Source of the DNA: Boswellia sacra
Taxonomy: Eukaryota > Streptophyta > Magnoliopsida > Sapindales > Burseraceae
NCBI GenBank assembly: GCA_013180625.2
Contig: SNVD02002352.1
Coordinates: 62,001-126,000, forward strand
Length of the DNA stretch: 64,000 nucleotides
Direction: 5' to 3'
Within the stretch, counting starts at the first letter, position 1. Each line of letters begins with the position of its first letter. The position numbers and the translations under genes are program-made. Shown in pieces: positions 1 through 11,236 of the stretch. The notes under the pieces are model-generated. The model had not been told where the DNA came from. It saw only the letters and a list, made by a program, of their open reading frames with translations, and searched no databases.

Positions 1-922
1 ACCATTAAGATATTTTACATTGATATTCAACTCTATCCAACTCTCCTTAATACAAAGCTATCGTATCATTTCTATAGACATGACAAGAATACTATTCTAA
101 GATATTTCCTTGTTTCTAGGGAATCTTCTTTACACATTACTATATAACTAACCATACTTTATGTCATATCACTTTACTTTACAACTCATACTTTATCACT
201 GGCATCATTACACTGGATACTTCATTATCTATATCATTATTACAAAGCATGACTCATCACATACATTATTAAAATAGACACCATTACTTTATCTTATGTT
301 ACATCAGGTCATATCTTGTCTCTTATATCAATGAACGCTGAGTTGGCATCTAAAAATGGTTAAAACATTATTTAAAATAAATAATTTTAAGGTGGCAATA
401 AGAAAGATGAAATAACACAACTCTTTAATTTTTTTTCCTCGTTTGTTTGGAAAGAAACATAAATTGTAGTAAAATCAAAAAGAAATATTGCGTGGGTATC
501 AAGTTAAGTTTTATATTTTGGAATGTTAATGAACCATTTATACTAGCATTTTCGTGTTCCCATGTGTAAGAGATTTTCCGTACCCCTTCGAGAAAGAACA
601 AATAAGGTTTAAAAATGGTTTCTTCACCACTTAAAAAAGTTTTTTCACTCGACATGTTAATAGTTTCAAGATTTGAGAGCCGAAGAAATAAAGCCTAATT
701 TTTATAATTTTCAATTAAAAAAGTATAGACTCTTGTTGCTATGCATAATACCCAATTTAATTAAGTAATCCACAACATCAAAAAATGCTCTTTTCACAAA
801 CAGATCTTTAGGCTCCTAAAATTCTTTTATCAATGACAACCATGATTCTTTTTAAATTTTCCTTCCGAGTTTCAGTTGAATGGCTTCTTCTATTCCATTT
901 TGCTTTGCACTTTGCAAGAGAG
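1..922. other. AT-rich intergenic DNA, no gene seen
   Basis: The longest open frame here (minus strand, 425-655) has no recognisable domain and sits in biased AT-rich sequence. I see no promoter, RNA gene or repeat boundary. Confidence 0.6.
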
Positions 923-1696
923 TAGGCCTGGCAAATTCTATACAACCCGTTAACAAGACATGAACCCATTCGACAAAAATATGTTTTGGATCTAATATTA
1001 TCGAATCGGGTTGTTAATGGGTTAACATGGTAAAACCTATTTGATATTGGATCGTGTTTAGATTTATCCTATAAAAAACCATTTCACTTGTTTAACCCAT
1101 TAATATTAAGGATAATTTTGTACATTTATTTATGATACATAAAAAAATGATAAAATGTAAAAACATTAATATAAATACTAATTTATAATTATGTTAACCT
1201 AATTAAAATTGTTCTAATACAGTTACGTTATTTTTTTCTTAGTTGTGTACGAGTATGGCATTTTGATGAAGAATACAAAGAAGAATCTTATAAATTGTCC
1301 TATTTCATTTTCAGAAAACATTTGTCTTAAATATACTTTAGATGGACTTTTGAATAATGTTGGACACAAAACTTTTTTTATATTTTCGTATTATATTAAA
1401 TTTGAATATTTCAATAGATTTCAAAATATTTGTTAGATATTAAATTTATTTACTATTAATTATATTTCGTGTTTAGAATTTATACAAATTATGTTACACA
1501 TATTTTTGTGTAACTTGAAAATAAAAAATGGGCTAAATAGGTGAGATTTGGGTAACATTGTAAGTTAACAGTCGAGTTTAGGTTCCATGATTTAAACCTA
1601 ATAAGTTAATAGGTCGGATTTGAATTAATATAATTTAACCTGACATGAATATGAAACAATACAAAATCACTCTAACATGACCCATTGATAGGCCTA
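923..1696. mobile_element. non-autonomous hAT-type DNA transposon
   Basis: The left end starts TAGGCCTGGCAAATTC and runs on into an acid/AT-rich stretch with ACCCGTTAACAAGACATGAA, the layout typical of plant hAT non-autonomous ends. The right end is the inverted TAGGCCTA at 1689-1696, preceded by a GACCCATTGA motif. The interior is AT-rich and repeats short inverted 'ggttaaccc' and 'ggtcggattt' blocks. No transposase is encoded. The 8-bp flanks (CAAGAGAG and CTAGAAGA) do not form a convincing target duplication, so the exact ends are approximate or the copy is old. Confidence 0.6.
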
Positions 1697-2984
1697 CTAG
1701 AAGATGTCTCTACAATGGCTATCAAACATGGTAAAAGGGAGAAGAAATACCAACTAAGAGACTTTGATCGCGACATCTAAAATTAATTGAAAATTTGTTA
1801 AAATTATATTGAAAGTTAAATTATATAAAAATAGAAAAGAAATAAGAAACCTGAAAGGCTCACATGGGCCATCCCAAACGCAAAATAAATTAACAAATAA
1901 ACAATTGTCTTCATTGTCTAAACACATAGGTATACTACATAGGCCACTGATCAATCCTTCAATTTGTTTAATTAATTAATTAATGGGTGGGAAGATGTTA
2001 AAAACATTGAAAATATAAAATTGATGCCCTTGACACTGTCTAGTGGGATTTTGAATCACTTCACGTGGTTGAAGGTCATATTAAGTTATTAAGAATATTA
2101 GATTAAATGGTCCATGAGTGGAAAGGACTCCAAGTTAAAAATATTAGGTTTGTTCATAGCTTTTAAACTTGTAGCAGATTACATTGTTGCAACAGTTTCA
2201 TCAAGGGGCAAAACTTTTCTGCCATAACCTCTATATACTGCTAATTCATGTTGTCTATACTCTAAGCTTTTCCAAGTATATAGCGATACAGAGCCTTGTT
2301 ATTGGTTATTAGACTATTGCAGAAGACAACTTAGTGGTTGAGTAGCCTAATAATTATTGTCCATTCAGAATTTCCAATAATAGGTGATGTGATACAGCAG
2401 TATGGATACTTAATTGAAAGCCCCTCAATTTCATATCTATGAGAAGAGGTTAATGGTAAGACATGGTCATAGTTTCAAATGTTGTACTAATGCTGGCGCT
2501 TTATATACATTAGAGTTCTCAAATATTATGTCAAAACTGGTAACTTTTTTTTTTAATCTTCAACGTATACTTTGTAAACTCCTACTAGTTCATACTTCCT
2601 TTCTTTTCATAATAAATTTGAATATGTAGGGCATTTTTTCTATGAAACTGATTACAATCCATAAGGCAGTTTTAGAAGGGTGAGTATTGATTGTTTTATG
2701 GTAAAGGAGATTATTAAGATACTAACATTTTAATTATGTTTTAGTGACTTTTTTTTAATATTTAGTCAATTTCTAAGATAAGTAACAAATATATCCTTAT
2801 TTTCAATTGCTCTATAGTACATTGAATAGGCATTACTCGATAATTTGACATTTTGCTAGTCAATCAAAATTTTATATCTACATAAAGGTTATTAACATGA
2901 ATTATATTTAAATCAATGTTATAATGCTACAAGAAAAATGGCTCCATTGAACGATTAAAATAGTGATCGGGCGGGATCCAATCA
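1697..2984. other. AT-rich intergenic DNA, no gene seen
   Basis: Short random-looking open frames only (1754-1954 minus, 2414-2629 plus). No domain, repeat edge or RNA gene was recognised. Confidence 0.5.
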
Positions 2985-3335
2985 TAGCTAAGGCAGAGGG
3001 CAAGGCAAAGCCATTTCTGAAAAAGAAGTATATAATGTAGATGAACCACCCAAAGAGTTTGATTTAGTGAAGCAACTCACCAAAAATGTAGAGAAACTTC
3101 AATCCATGTTAAAGAAGAAGGGCATAGAAGGATAAGGGATTTGTCCAGCATACAGATTATGGGAGACAGTAGCTTATCGTCTAAGCTCTGAATGCTAGAA
3201 CTACCTAAGTTCCATGAGGTTAGGAATTTGAAAACCCACCTTAAAAAGTATGCCATAATCATGGGGACCATTGGTTTGATAAAGAGCAAATCACATGTTA
3301 ATGTGTGTGGTTGGAGACAAACCAAAGTAGTGGGA
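2985..3335 (+). pseudogene. possible decayed retrotransposon gag fragment
   Basis: The plus strand reads, with stops and frame changes, as a charged stretch (around 3020-3130, VDEPPKEFDLVKQLTKNV followed by a Lys-rich tail). It is followed by a stretch resembling the 'LPKFHEVRNLKTHLKKY' pattern seen near the start of the gag domain of plant LTR retrotransposons (about 3195-3255). No continuous frame, LTR or primer site is attached. The call rests on weak pattern resemblance and could be wrong. Confidence 0.25.
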
Positions 3336-4527
3336 TGTAGTTTTACCTCAAGTTAAGAATGCTTACAATAACATGCCAATTTGTTATACTAAAAAGGCAC
3401 CATTCATTATTGTCTATGTTAATCCTCTGTGACATTTCCTTGATTTGATTGTTTTTTCTTCTAATGAGAAGCATAATCGTGCAGCAGAAAACATGGCAGC
3501 CAAAGCACTTGAGAGCCAAGAGTTTGTTCATTCCAATTTTAGAAACTTGCTTATGGCAAATACAAAGCTGATGTCAAACACTGTATGAATAGAGCTTCCA
3601 TCTCGCCAGAGTCGCAGCGACCTCTACACTGCTCTTCTGAGTTCCATGAAGAGGCTCAGAGGGTCATCAGATTGAGCTGTGGAGGCAAGGTCCAGAGAAA
3701 TGAAATGGAGTCATCACCTGGCTAATTAACTGCAGGAAAGATGTGAGTGACGGCAGCCGAACCCTTCCTTCTAGACATAACTACCCGTCACTCCTTCAGA
3801 GCTAAGTTTGAAAGTTAGGTATGGACGTTCAGTCCGCCCGAACAAAGTCTAGCCTCCACTAGGGTTTACTGGATTAAGATTTATTTTTGCATATTATCAA
3901 ATTTTATATTTTTAATTACATGTGGGTGAGACAGTTTGTATACATCTATAGAAAGAGGGAAGAGAATGGAATCAAATTTGCCTTTCAAACATGGGGGACT
4001 TTGGGGATAGGATTACAACAGTTATCCAAATATTGCAAAAGAGTAAATGACAAATTCTAAAATAAGAGTTTAAAAGAGAATTGAAATATCGCTTCATAGT
4101 CCATGCAAACAAAGTAAGTAATCGTAAGATAATTAACTCAGTTAAGATTTATCACTATATTCATGGTATTTAATTGACGAAAAGATTAATCTACTTCAGT
4201 CATGCATCATAAAGCAAACAAAAAAGAGGCATTGAATAAAATGAGCAAAATTCATGACCTAGCAACAAATGGCGTGCACCTACTCTTAAAAGAGGCATGC
4301 GCCTATTCTTGACTTAGAGGCACTGCCTTTTCATAGCCAAAATGAAAATTCTTACATGGCAAGCAACATTCTATTAGAATTTAATTAAGCAAAATTCTTA
4401 AAAGCATGATTCTAACAAAGGGTTTAAACTAGATAAAAAAACACATCCCATAACATTAATCATTCTAATTCTAAACATTCATGCATAATCAAGGTTCTAA
4501 TTATTAATATGACATAATTATAATTGC
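3336..4527. other. intergenic DNA with unclassified GC-richer patch
   Basis: 3600-3860 is less AT-rich than its surroundings and has no open frame longer than a few dozen codons. It may be a fragment of an old repeat. The rest is AT-rich and featureless to me. Confidence 0.35.
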
Positions 4528-4623
4528 TAAACATGCATTTTTAAATGGAACATGCATTACTCAACTAATCCCATCCTAAACATGCATTTTTAAATTGAAC
4601 ATGCATTACTCAATTAATCCCAA
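4528..4623. repeat. two-copy 48-bp tandem repeat
   Basis: Two adjacent 48-bp units, each starting ctaaacatgcatttttaaat, at 4528-4575 and 4576-4623, differ at only a few positions. Flanking sequence to about 4740 is rich in short ctaactagctaa-type repeats. Confidence 0.75.
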
Positions 4624-5454
4624 CCTAAGCATACTTAATTTAACTAAAAAGCTAGCTAACTAGCTAACTAATCACCTAATTAACTTAATTAACTAATTAA
4701 TTAAACAACTAGCTAAAAACTAACTAAACATGGCAATAAAAACAATTAAAGAAACTAATCATCACTTATAAAACATGCTTCTAAACGTAGCAATAGACCT
4801 AAACATGTTACTAACAAAATATTAAAAAAACTAAAAAAAATTATGGAACTAAGCCCTCAATTCTATACCCTTTTAAGGGTAATTACCTCACTTCCAAATC
4901 TTGAACTTGAAGAAAACTGATTTGTGAAGGTTTTTTTAGAGAAAACCTCAGCTTTGATATACTATTTAGGAATTAATTTTTGAGTGTACTTTACCAAAAA
5001 TCATAAATGCTTATATAGATGAACTGTCGCAATGCAAGAAGTGTATTTTTGTAATATGGGATCCTCATAGTAGGCTTGCACCTACTCAACATATAGGCGT
5101 GCGCCTTGTTGTGTAGGTGCAACACCTACTCTAGGTGCCTTGTAAGGGTTTTTGGATGGTTCTTGAAGATTATGGAAGCTTCCAAGGCGAGCGCCTCTAG
5201 GCTGTATAAGCATGCACTTATTCTGCCCATTTTGGTGCCTACTCGGTCTCTTCCTGACTTTTGCATTGCTTTCTAGTTCTTTTTTTTTTCCTTATTTTCT
5301 GGTTTTAGGCAACTCTCTGGAAGTTCATATGCTTCGATTCATATGCTTCGACCGAGAGACAAATACCTTTAACAATGGTGCCATGTCTCATCACAAGGCC
5401 TCAAATCATAGGCAAAAATTCCAATGCCTAAACACTGACAAGGGTTGTCTACTG
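4624..5454. other. repeat-like intergenic DNA with no gene
   Basis: 5040-5210 contains clustered, partly palindromic words such as 'gcgtgcgcc', 'gtaggtgc' and 'ggcgagcgcc', also present near 4270-4320. Such words are common in old plant LTRs, but no LTR ends, primer site or coding remnant could be assigned. The plus-strand open frame at 5212-5466 has no recognisable domain. Confidence 0.3.
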
Positions 5455-5660
5455 AGGCAAAATTGATATGATATTGAATTCTTGATCTTGTTCTTTATTT
5501 TGAATAAAGATGAGATTCTGTTAAAGAATTAGGATTTCTCTCAAAAGCCAAAACAATGAAAGTTACAAAAGATTCTAAAACCAAAGTCCATTGTTCTTCT
5601 AGTTTAAAACCTTAAGGGTGTGGTCTATAAGAACGGATATGGAAAGGTTTTAAATTCATT
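5455..5660 (+). repeat. fragment related to the copia element interior
   Basis: This 206-bp stretch matches 29303-29508, inside the copia element further right, over its whole length and in the same orientation. The match starts at the shared 'aggcaaaat-gatatga' and ends at 'ggaaaggttttaaa'. It is therefore an isolated piece of the same or a sister element family, without LTRs. Confidence 0.6.
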
Positions 5661-5883
5661 ATGTTATTTTAGTCTTTGAAGCGTTTTATTGGTAATAGAG
5701 GCAAGGGTTAATCAAAGCAATTTGTGTAACTAAGATGAAACCTTTTAATTAAAGTTAATTTATGATTAGTGAGTTTATACCTTTCTATTTGATTTGACAG
5801 AATCCTGAAGCAACAGTTGAACAAAACTTTCGCTTCATATACACACACTAATAGAGGAAAAAGGAAGTAGCTAGCTAGACATA

Positions 5884-5897
5884 TGTGTGTGTGTGTG
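5884..5897. repeat. (TG)n microsatellite
   Basis: Seven TG dinucleotides in AT-rich intergenic DNA. Confidence 0.8.
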
Positions 5898-6385
5898 CAT
5901 GATTGACACTTTAGTTTTTGGTGAGAGTCTTGACAAACCGTCATACTCTGCATGTTCTAGGCCTCTCAAGTCTAATTGAATGAGGTATCTCGCCAAGATA
6001 TGCCAATGTCATTATTTTGATTTTGGCTTTCACATCAGATACAATTAATCCCCATTTATTCCCTCCCTTCCCCTATTCATACTTGTCACCATTAACTTTA
6101 AAATCAATTATCTTCTATGTATATTTATATTCAGTTTTCTCAAATATGAATTTGGCATCTTTATGTAAGTGATCTGCTTAGTGCAAATAAAGATATGGAT
6201 TGGGCTAAAGTATTGCAACTGTTTGTTTGGCTACAATAACTTTTTTTTACAACTCTTTTTTATATTATTTACTTTTTTTTTTTGAGAAGTGGTGGAATGA
6301 GTATAGCTAAATTTTTACAACTCTCTTTTACATGATTGAATTTTTAATAATGTTATTAAATATTATGATATTATTGATTACTTTT

Positions 6386-6403
6386 ATGTGTGTGTGTGTG
6401 TGT
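6386..6403. repeat. (TG)n microsatellite
   Basis: About nine TG dinucleotides. Confidence 0.8.
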
Positions 6404-6771
6404 ATAAGCAATAATTAACCAACATGGAGGTAACTGATTCCAAAATTTTGTCCAATCCACTTTATCCTAGCTTCCACACTGGCCTTTAATTTGTTAATTT
6501 TTAACCAACATAATAAGCAATCTTTTCAATCTCAATACATTGGCTGAAATGCTAACAATTATAACATATAAATAATCTTGTGGCCTCTTCTTTAGACAAT
6601 TGGTGGTGAATATGATCAAGATCAAAAAAGAATATTTGGGTTAAAATTGATATCATTCTGCAGTTAATATTTAATTTTGTGGTCCTCAAAAAGGGGCTGA
6701 GACAGACGATTGATCAACTGATATGACAAACAAATAAACTTATCTTTAATAAAATCACGGCAATAAAATTA

Positions 6772-7845
6772 GGGGCCGTTTGGTATGAGGGTTTATTTTG
6801 ATGGGAATGAGATTCAGGTTGCTGGGAAAGTGATCATACGAATCTGAAATTCGAGAAACTAATATTACTGTGTTTGGTTATCCATAGGAATCTTATCTTA
6901 AAAATCATATCACTGTGTTTGGGTACACATAGGAATGGAATGTGTTAATTTTATTTAATAGGATAATAAATTTTATAATTAAAATTTTTTCAATAAATAA
7001 ATGTGTTAATTTTATTTAATATGTTACTAAACTTTATAATTAATTTTTTTAATAAATAAATGTATTAATTTTATTTAATAGGTTAATAATTATATATATT
7101 ATTATAAATGTTATATTATAAATAAATAAATAAATTTTTTTCGCATTTTCTCAGTTGAGAAAACGTGCTCTGTTCAAACTTTCATTTTTTTACCTTTTTT
7201 TTGCTTTCCTTTCTCTCTTCTTTTTCTCCCTTGCCCTTTGTTTTCTCCATACCCACGGCTCACAGCACCCAAACACTCATCACAGCCATGGCAACCACCA
7301 CTCACAGCCACCACAACCCATAAATTCAACAACCCAGAAATTCCAAACAAAGCAGCATTCGGCCTTCCATCACAAGCGCAGCCATTGTTGCCATCCAACC
7401 GCACACACCACCACCACCACAGGTAAGCCGTGCACACGTACCACCGTCACAAGAAGCCGTTGTCTTCATCACAAACAACGCCGCTAAGAAGCCAAAAGCT
7501 GCACACACCACCGCCTCAAACCGCTAAGAAGCCGAAAAAGAGACAGGTACCAGATTGAGAGACGAGAGGAGAGACGGGTGGAGGGACGGAGAGAAGAGAG
7601 AAGAAGGGGAGGTGGTGGGTGGGGAGGGGTGGTGGTGTATTACGAGGGAAGGGGTGGGATTAGGATTCCCTGGAATTTGAAATCCAAGTTCTGGACGGGT
7701 TTGATATTATCCTCTGCAGACAATAATGTGAAGCCTGTGGAAAAGTGATATGCCAGGGGTTACAACCGTAATAAACATACCAAACACTGAAATGCATTCA
7801 AATTCCCACTCCTAACTTTCCCACCCCCCAATACCAAACGGCCCC
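6772..7845. mobile_element. PIF/Harbinger-like non-autonomous element
   Basis: Terminal inverted repeats GGGGCCGTTTGGTAT (left) and ATACCAAACGGCCCC (right) are perfect over 15 bp and are flanked by the 3-bp duplication TTA (6769-6771 and 7846-7848), the usual target of PIF/Harbinger elements. Sub-terminal repeats such as 'tgtttgg...cataggaat' recur near 6870 and 6918. The interior from 7141 to 7640 is strikingly richer in C/A and then G/A than the flanks; its overlapping His/Pro/Thr-rich open frames (7155-7487 plus and others) look like compositional artefacts, not genes. No transposase remnant is visible. Confidence 0.8.
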
Positions 7846-7848
7846 TTA

Positions 7849-9700
7849 TAATCTGGCAAACATAAAGATTTCAAACTTTTATTTTAATTTTGTAAAAAGT
7901 GAACCGGGCTTAAGATTCATTGGGTCGAAAAAATTATGACCCAATCCAAGTGGCCTTAGACCAATAAAGGAAAGCATTATTTCACCCCCCACCTATAGGC
8001 ATAGACATAGACATAGAGTGATGTTATTTGCCTCTTAGTTTCAATAACTTTTTTATTTACATTATCGTGACTTAAAAACCAAATCTTATCAAATATTTTT
8101 CAAAGTTTCAACCACCGAAATCGAGGGTTTCTTTTCCTCTACAAAAATGTTCCATTACAATATGAAACCATAATTGAAGTGCATCGTATCAATAGTATTC
8201 AAATAAAGAATCATGATCAAGGTTAAATGGGCAGCAAATTAGATCAATATTTTTTTTTCCTTTCATTATTTTTGTATTTACTTTTCTCTTGTTTATTCCT
8301 CTTGAATGTATATCTTCTTCCGTACGTGCATTGATCACATTACCTTCTTTCATAATTTTTATCAATATTAGTTTGACTATTCCTAAAATTTTGACCCAAC
8401 AGTCAACAACAAGCAGAAATGGGTTGGGATCAATATCATTATAATGTAAATTATCTATAATGTAACCTACGCCGACTAGTTGTATGCGGTTGAGAGGCTA
8501 CGGTTGTTAATAAAGTGAGGGAGTAGACATTACATTAGACTACCTAACCTTCTGTGCAGCGTTTAATATGGAAGAAGTAAAGTAAAACTAATAACAAGTC
8601 TAGGTCTAATAGGTTGATTTTTTTTTTTGAAGTCTAAATTTAATTTATCATCAAACTTAAGATATTTTCATGATGATTTTTTTTTTTTTTCACTCAAGAC
8701 TTAATCTATAACATTTTCATTTGAATAGAAAAAGTTAAAAATTTTAGCTTTTATATGAATACAAATGTTTAAATCAGTTATTACTCCTTTTAATTCTCTT
8801 AAATACCTTTATAAAATTTATTTATGACCAATTTATACACAACCTAATATTTTAATTTTAGAACATTATTATTTATTTCTAATTTTATATATTATGATTC
8901 TTTTTATATTTATAAAATTAATCATGATCATTTAGCTCATTTATATACCAAATTCTTCTGGAAAAAATAAGTTCTTTACCCAATTATACACATTTAAATA
9001 AATTAAATTCATAATAAATTTTGATATGCAAATATTTTTATTATGTGAAATAAAAACACAAATAAAAATAAAATATATAAATAAGGATATATGTGTAAAA
9101 CTATTAGTTTTCAGACATTTTAATCTAGATGTTAAAATAAAAAACAAACATACCATTCTGATTTTTATATTCAAAACTATTCAAATTTCAGTTTAATTCA
9201 AACCTATTCGGATTTTAGAAAAAAACAATTACCTCGAAAGTGTTGTTTATCCGAAAACGAAATCAAAACAAAGAGCCAAGAAGAACCGCTTTTGCAACTC
9301 AAAAGATTGAGATCTTCAAAATCTGCAGCAGCAGCTTCACCCTTCCTTTCATCTCTAACTCTAAGCTCATAAGGTTAAGGTTAAGGGCTTGTCAGCTATA
9401 ACAAAAGTGACCATTAAATTAAATATACTTAATTTAAATTTATTCATTTAAATTAATATGGATATATATTTTACAACATAGAAACAAAGAAAATAAGATT
9501 ACTCTCATTTATTTAGCACGTACACCACAAAATAGGGTAGAGATTAGGTAGAGATTTAAACTGAATGTTGCCCACTACCCTCAGCCTGATAGGATGATTA
9601 ATATTATACCCTATAATTCATTAAATGCAACAAAAGTCAAAGCTTCAACAACAAGAATTGCAAATGTTTCCTTAACATTGTAACCTCATATGTCATCTTC
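7849..9700. other. AT-rich DNA leading into the small-gene repeat array
   Basis: No gene is visible. A minus-strand open stretch at about 9233-9375 ends in a donor-like CGAG/GTAATTG and encodes an Ala/Asp/Ser-rich peptide of about 45 codons; it could be an exon fragment, but nothing supports it. From about 9466 the sequence is related to array units at 20637, 21070, 21917 and 22312, so the array starts here. Confidence 0.4.
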
Positions 9701-9803
9701 TTAATGATACATAACTAGTGATAGAATACAAAAAAATTTGAGCAAACATAATAGAAGAAATTCCCTCTAGTTATGAGGTGAGGCTGAGGCTGAGGTGGCT
9801 TAT
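9701..9803 (-). pseudogene. 3' part of small Pro-rich membrane gene relic A, split by retrotransposon
   Basis: On the minus strand this encodes PPQPQPH, a one-base frameshift, then REF and a hydrophobic tail ending at a TAA at 9701-9703. It aligns with the HDWREF plus membrane tail of the copies at 21262-21465 and 21481-21639. Its 5' part lies at 19043-19585, on the other side of the Athila-like element. The target duplication CTTAT (9799-9803, 19043-19047) marks where the gene copy was split. Function unknown. Confidence 0.5.
9799..9803. repeat. target-site duplication, left (CTTAT)
   Basis: CTTAT immediately outside the left LTR is repeated as CTTAT at 19043-19047 immediately outside the right LTR. 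This proves that both LTRs arrived in a single insertion. Confidence 0.9.
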
Positions 9804-11223
9804 TGATGCGTTCGAAACTAGCAAGTATACTAGTCGCACAAGTAATAAAGTGATGAGTAAGATATCGTTCCCACGAGGATTGATTCTAATTGAATTTGTT
9901 ATTTTCCAGCAACAATAAACTAAATGAGGGGTTTTGTTGATTGATTAACTAAACTCAATACGAAAGCAAATGAAGAATAATATAATGCAAAGTTAAATCA
10001 ATTGAGAAATACACAATGAAAGAAATCTGGTTAAGGGATTATTCTCTACCACAAGATATGGATTTGCGAATTAATCATAGAATTGTCATCCAATTACACC
10101 ATTGAAATTATCAACCGTAGATAACAACAAGCTCTGTTATCCCAATCTTTCCTTACTTTGTTGTTAAATAAAACAGGCTCTTTATTTAATCTCTATCCAT
10201 TAAACAACCTAGAACAAGCTCTCTAAATTTAATTCAATGGATGCATTATGATAAGAAAGTAGGTTGATCTAAGCAATAAACACACAAGCTCGGATTATTT
10301 AACTTAGGTTGTATTCTCCAATTGCAATCTCTGATCACAATTTTGCTACTAAGGATTAGAAATTCAAGACAATTACGGATCAAGATTTCTAGTCTAGCAA
10401 TAGACAACAACCAGATTATATTCAGTTGGCCATTCCAAATACAATCAGCAAGCAATCATAAGCATTAGATATGGGAAAATACAAGCAACTTCAATTAGAG
10501 AATTGGATAACAACTTCTTGCACAATCAACTCACAAAAACCATATCAAGGGCTTTGAAATCACCCTCAACCAATTCAGATTCAGTTACACATGTTCAAAA
10601 ACGTCATAAATACAATACAATACATAAAAATTCCAGAAGATGAAAGGGAAATGATAAACTTAGCAAATCTGATGAAATCTCTTAGGATTTGTAGTTCTTC
10701 CTCTTTCCAAGCCTTCAATCTCCTTCAAGAACTCCAAGAGATGAGAGAAATCCAAAGATGCAGCCTCCTCCACGTTCTCCCCTCTTTCAAGTTATCAAAA
10801 TAAAACCCTAAAATGTGTTTAAATACTCTGCTACAGTAACTTGCTACAGTGCCCCCATATTTAATAACATGCTACAGTGATATGTGGAATTACAAATATA
10901 TACTTCTCATACTTTTTATCATAACTTTTGGTACACTACATAAATTCGTGATTTACCGTAAATTTCTCCAGAAAATAGACTTCGAGAGCTTTTCAATGGT
11001 ATATAGCATGTTATCCGGTTAATTGTAAATCGATACAATCAACTCCAAGAAATTGGTTGACTAGCAGAGGTGAAAATGAAGGGTTTTACTCCATTTTTGT
11101 GCAAGTTGCTCCAAAACTCCTACAAACATCAAAACCACACAAAAACATAAAAATACCAAGGAATATAGCAAAGAAACATGGACGAATTGATATAAAAGTA
11201 ATACATAAATAGACACCTTATCA
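9804..11223 (-). repeat. 3' LTR of Athila-like element
   Basis: Starts tgatgcgttcgaaactagca and ends cacc(t)tatca on the plus strand. It matches the LTR at 17626-19042 closely over the first kilobase but diverges strongly at about 10830-11060, where it has extra bases and many substitutions. It contains three GCTACAGT words at 10833-10880. Confidence 0.93.
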
Positions 11224-11236
11224 AATTCCCCTACAC
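11224..11236 (-). other. polypurine tract of Athila-like element
   Basis: On the minus strand GTGTAGGGGAATT directly abuts the TG end of the 3' LTR. Its purine-rich composition and position fit the plus-strand DNA primer of LTR elements. Confidence 0.75.

Noticed and set aside
4500..4740. CRISPR-like array of short repeats
   Set aside because: Only two 48-bp units without spacers, in plant DNA; an ordinary tandem duplication.
7155..7511. Overlapping His/Pro/Thr-rich open frames on both strands
   Set aside because: They arise from CAC/CCA-rich composition inside a non-autonomous DNA element; all frames are open because stops are rare in that composition.
10246..10803. Open frames of about 70 aa on both strands
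   Set aside because: They lie inside the LTR of the Athila-like element (the minus-strand frame recurs in the partner LTR at 18051-18308) and have no known protein features.
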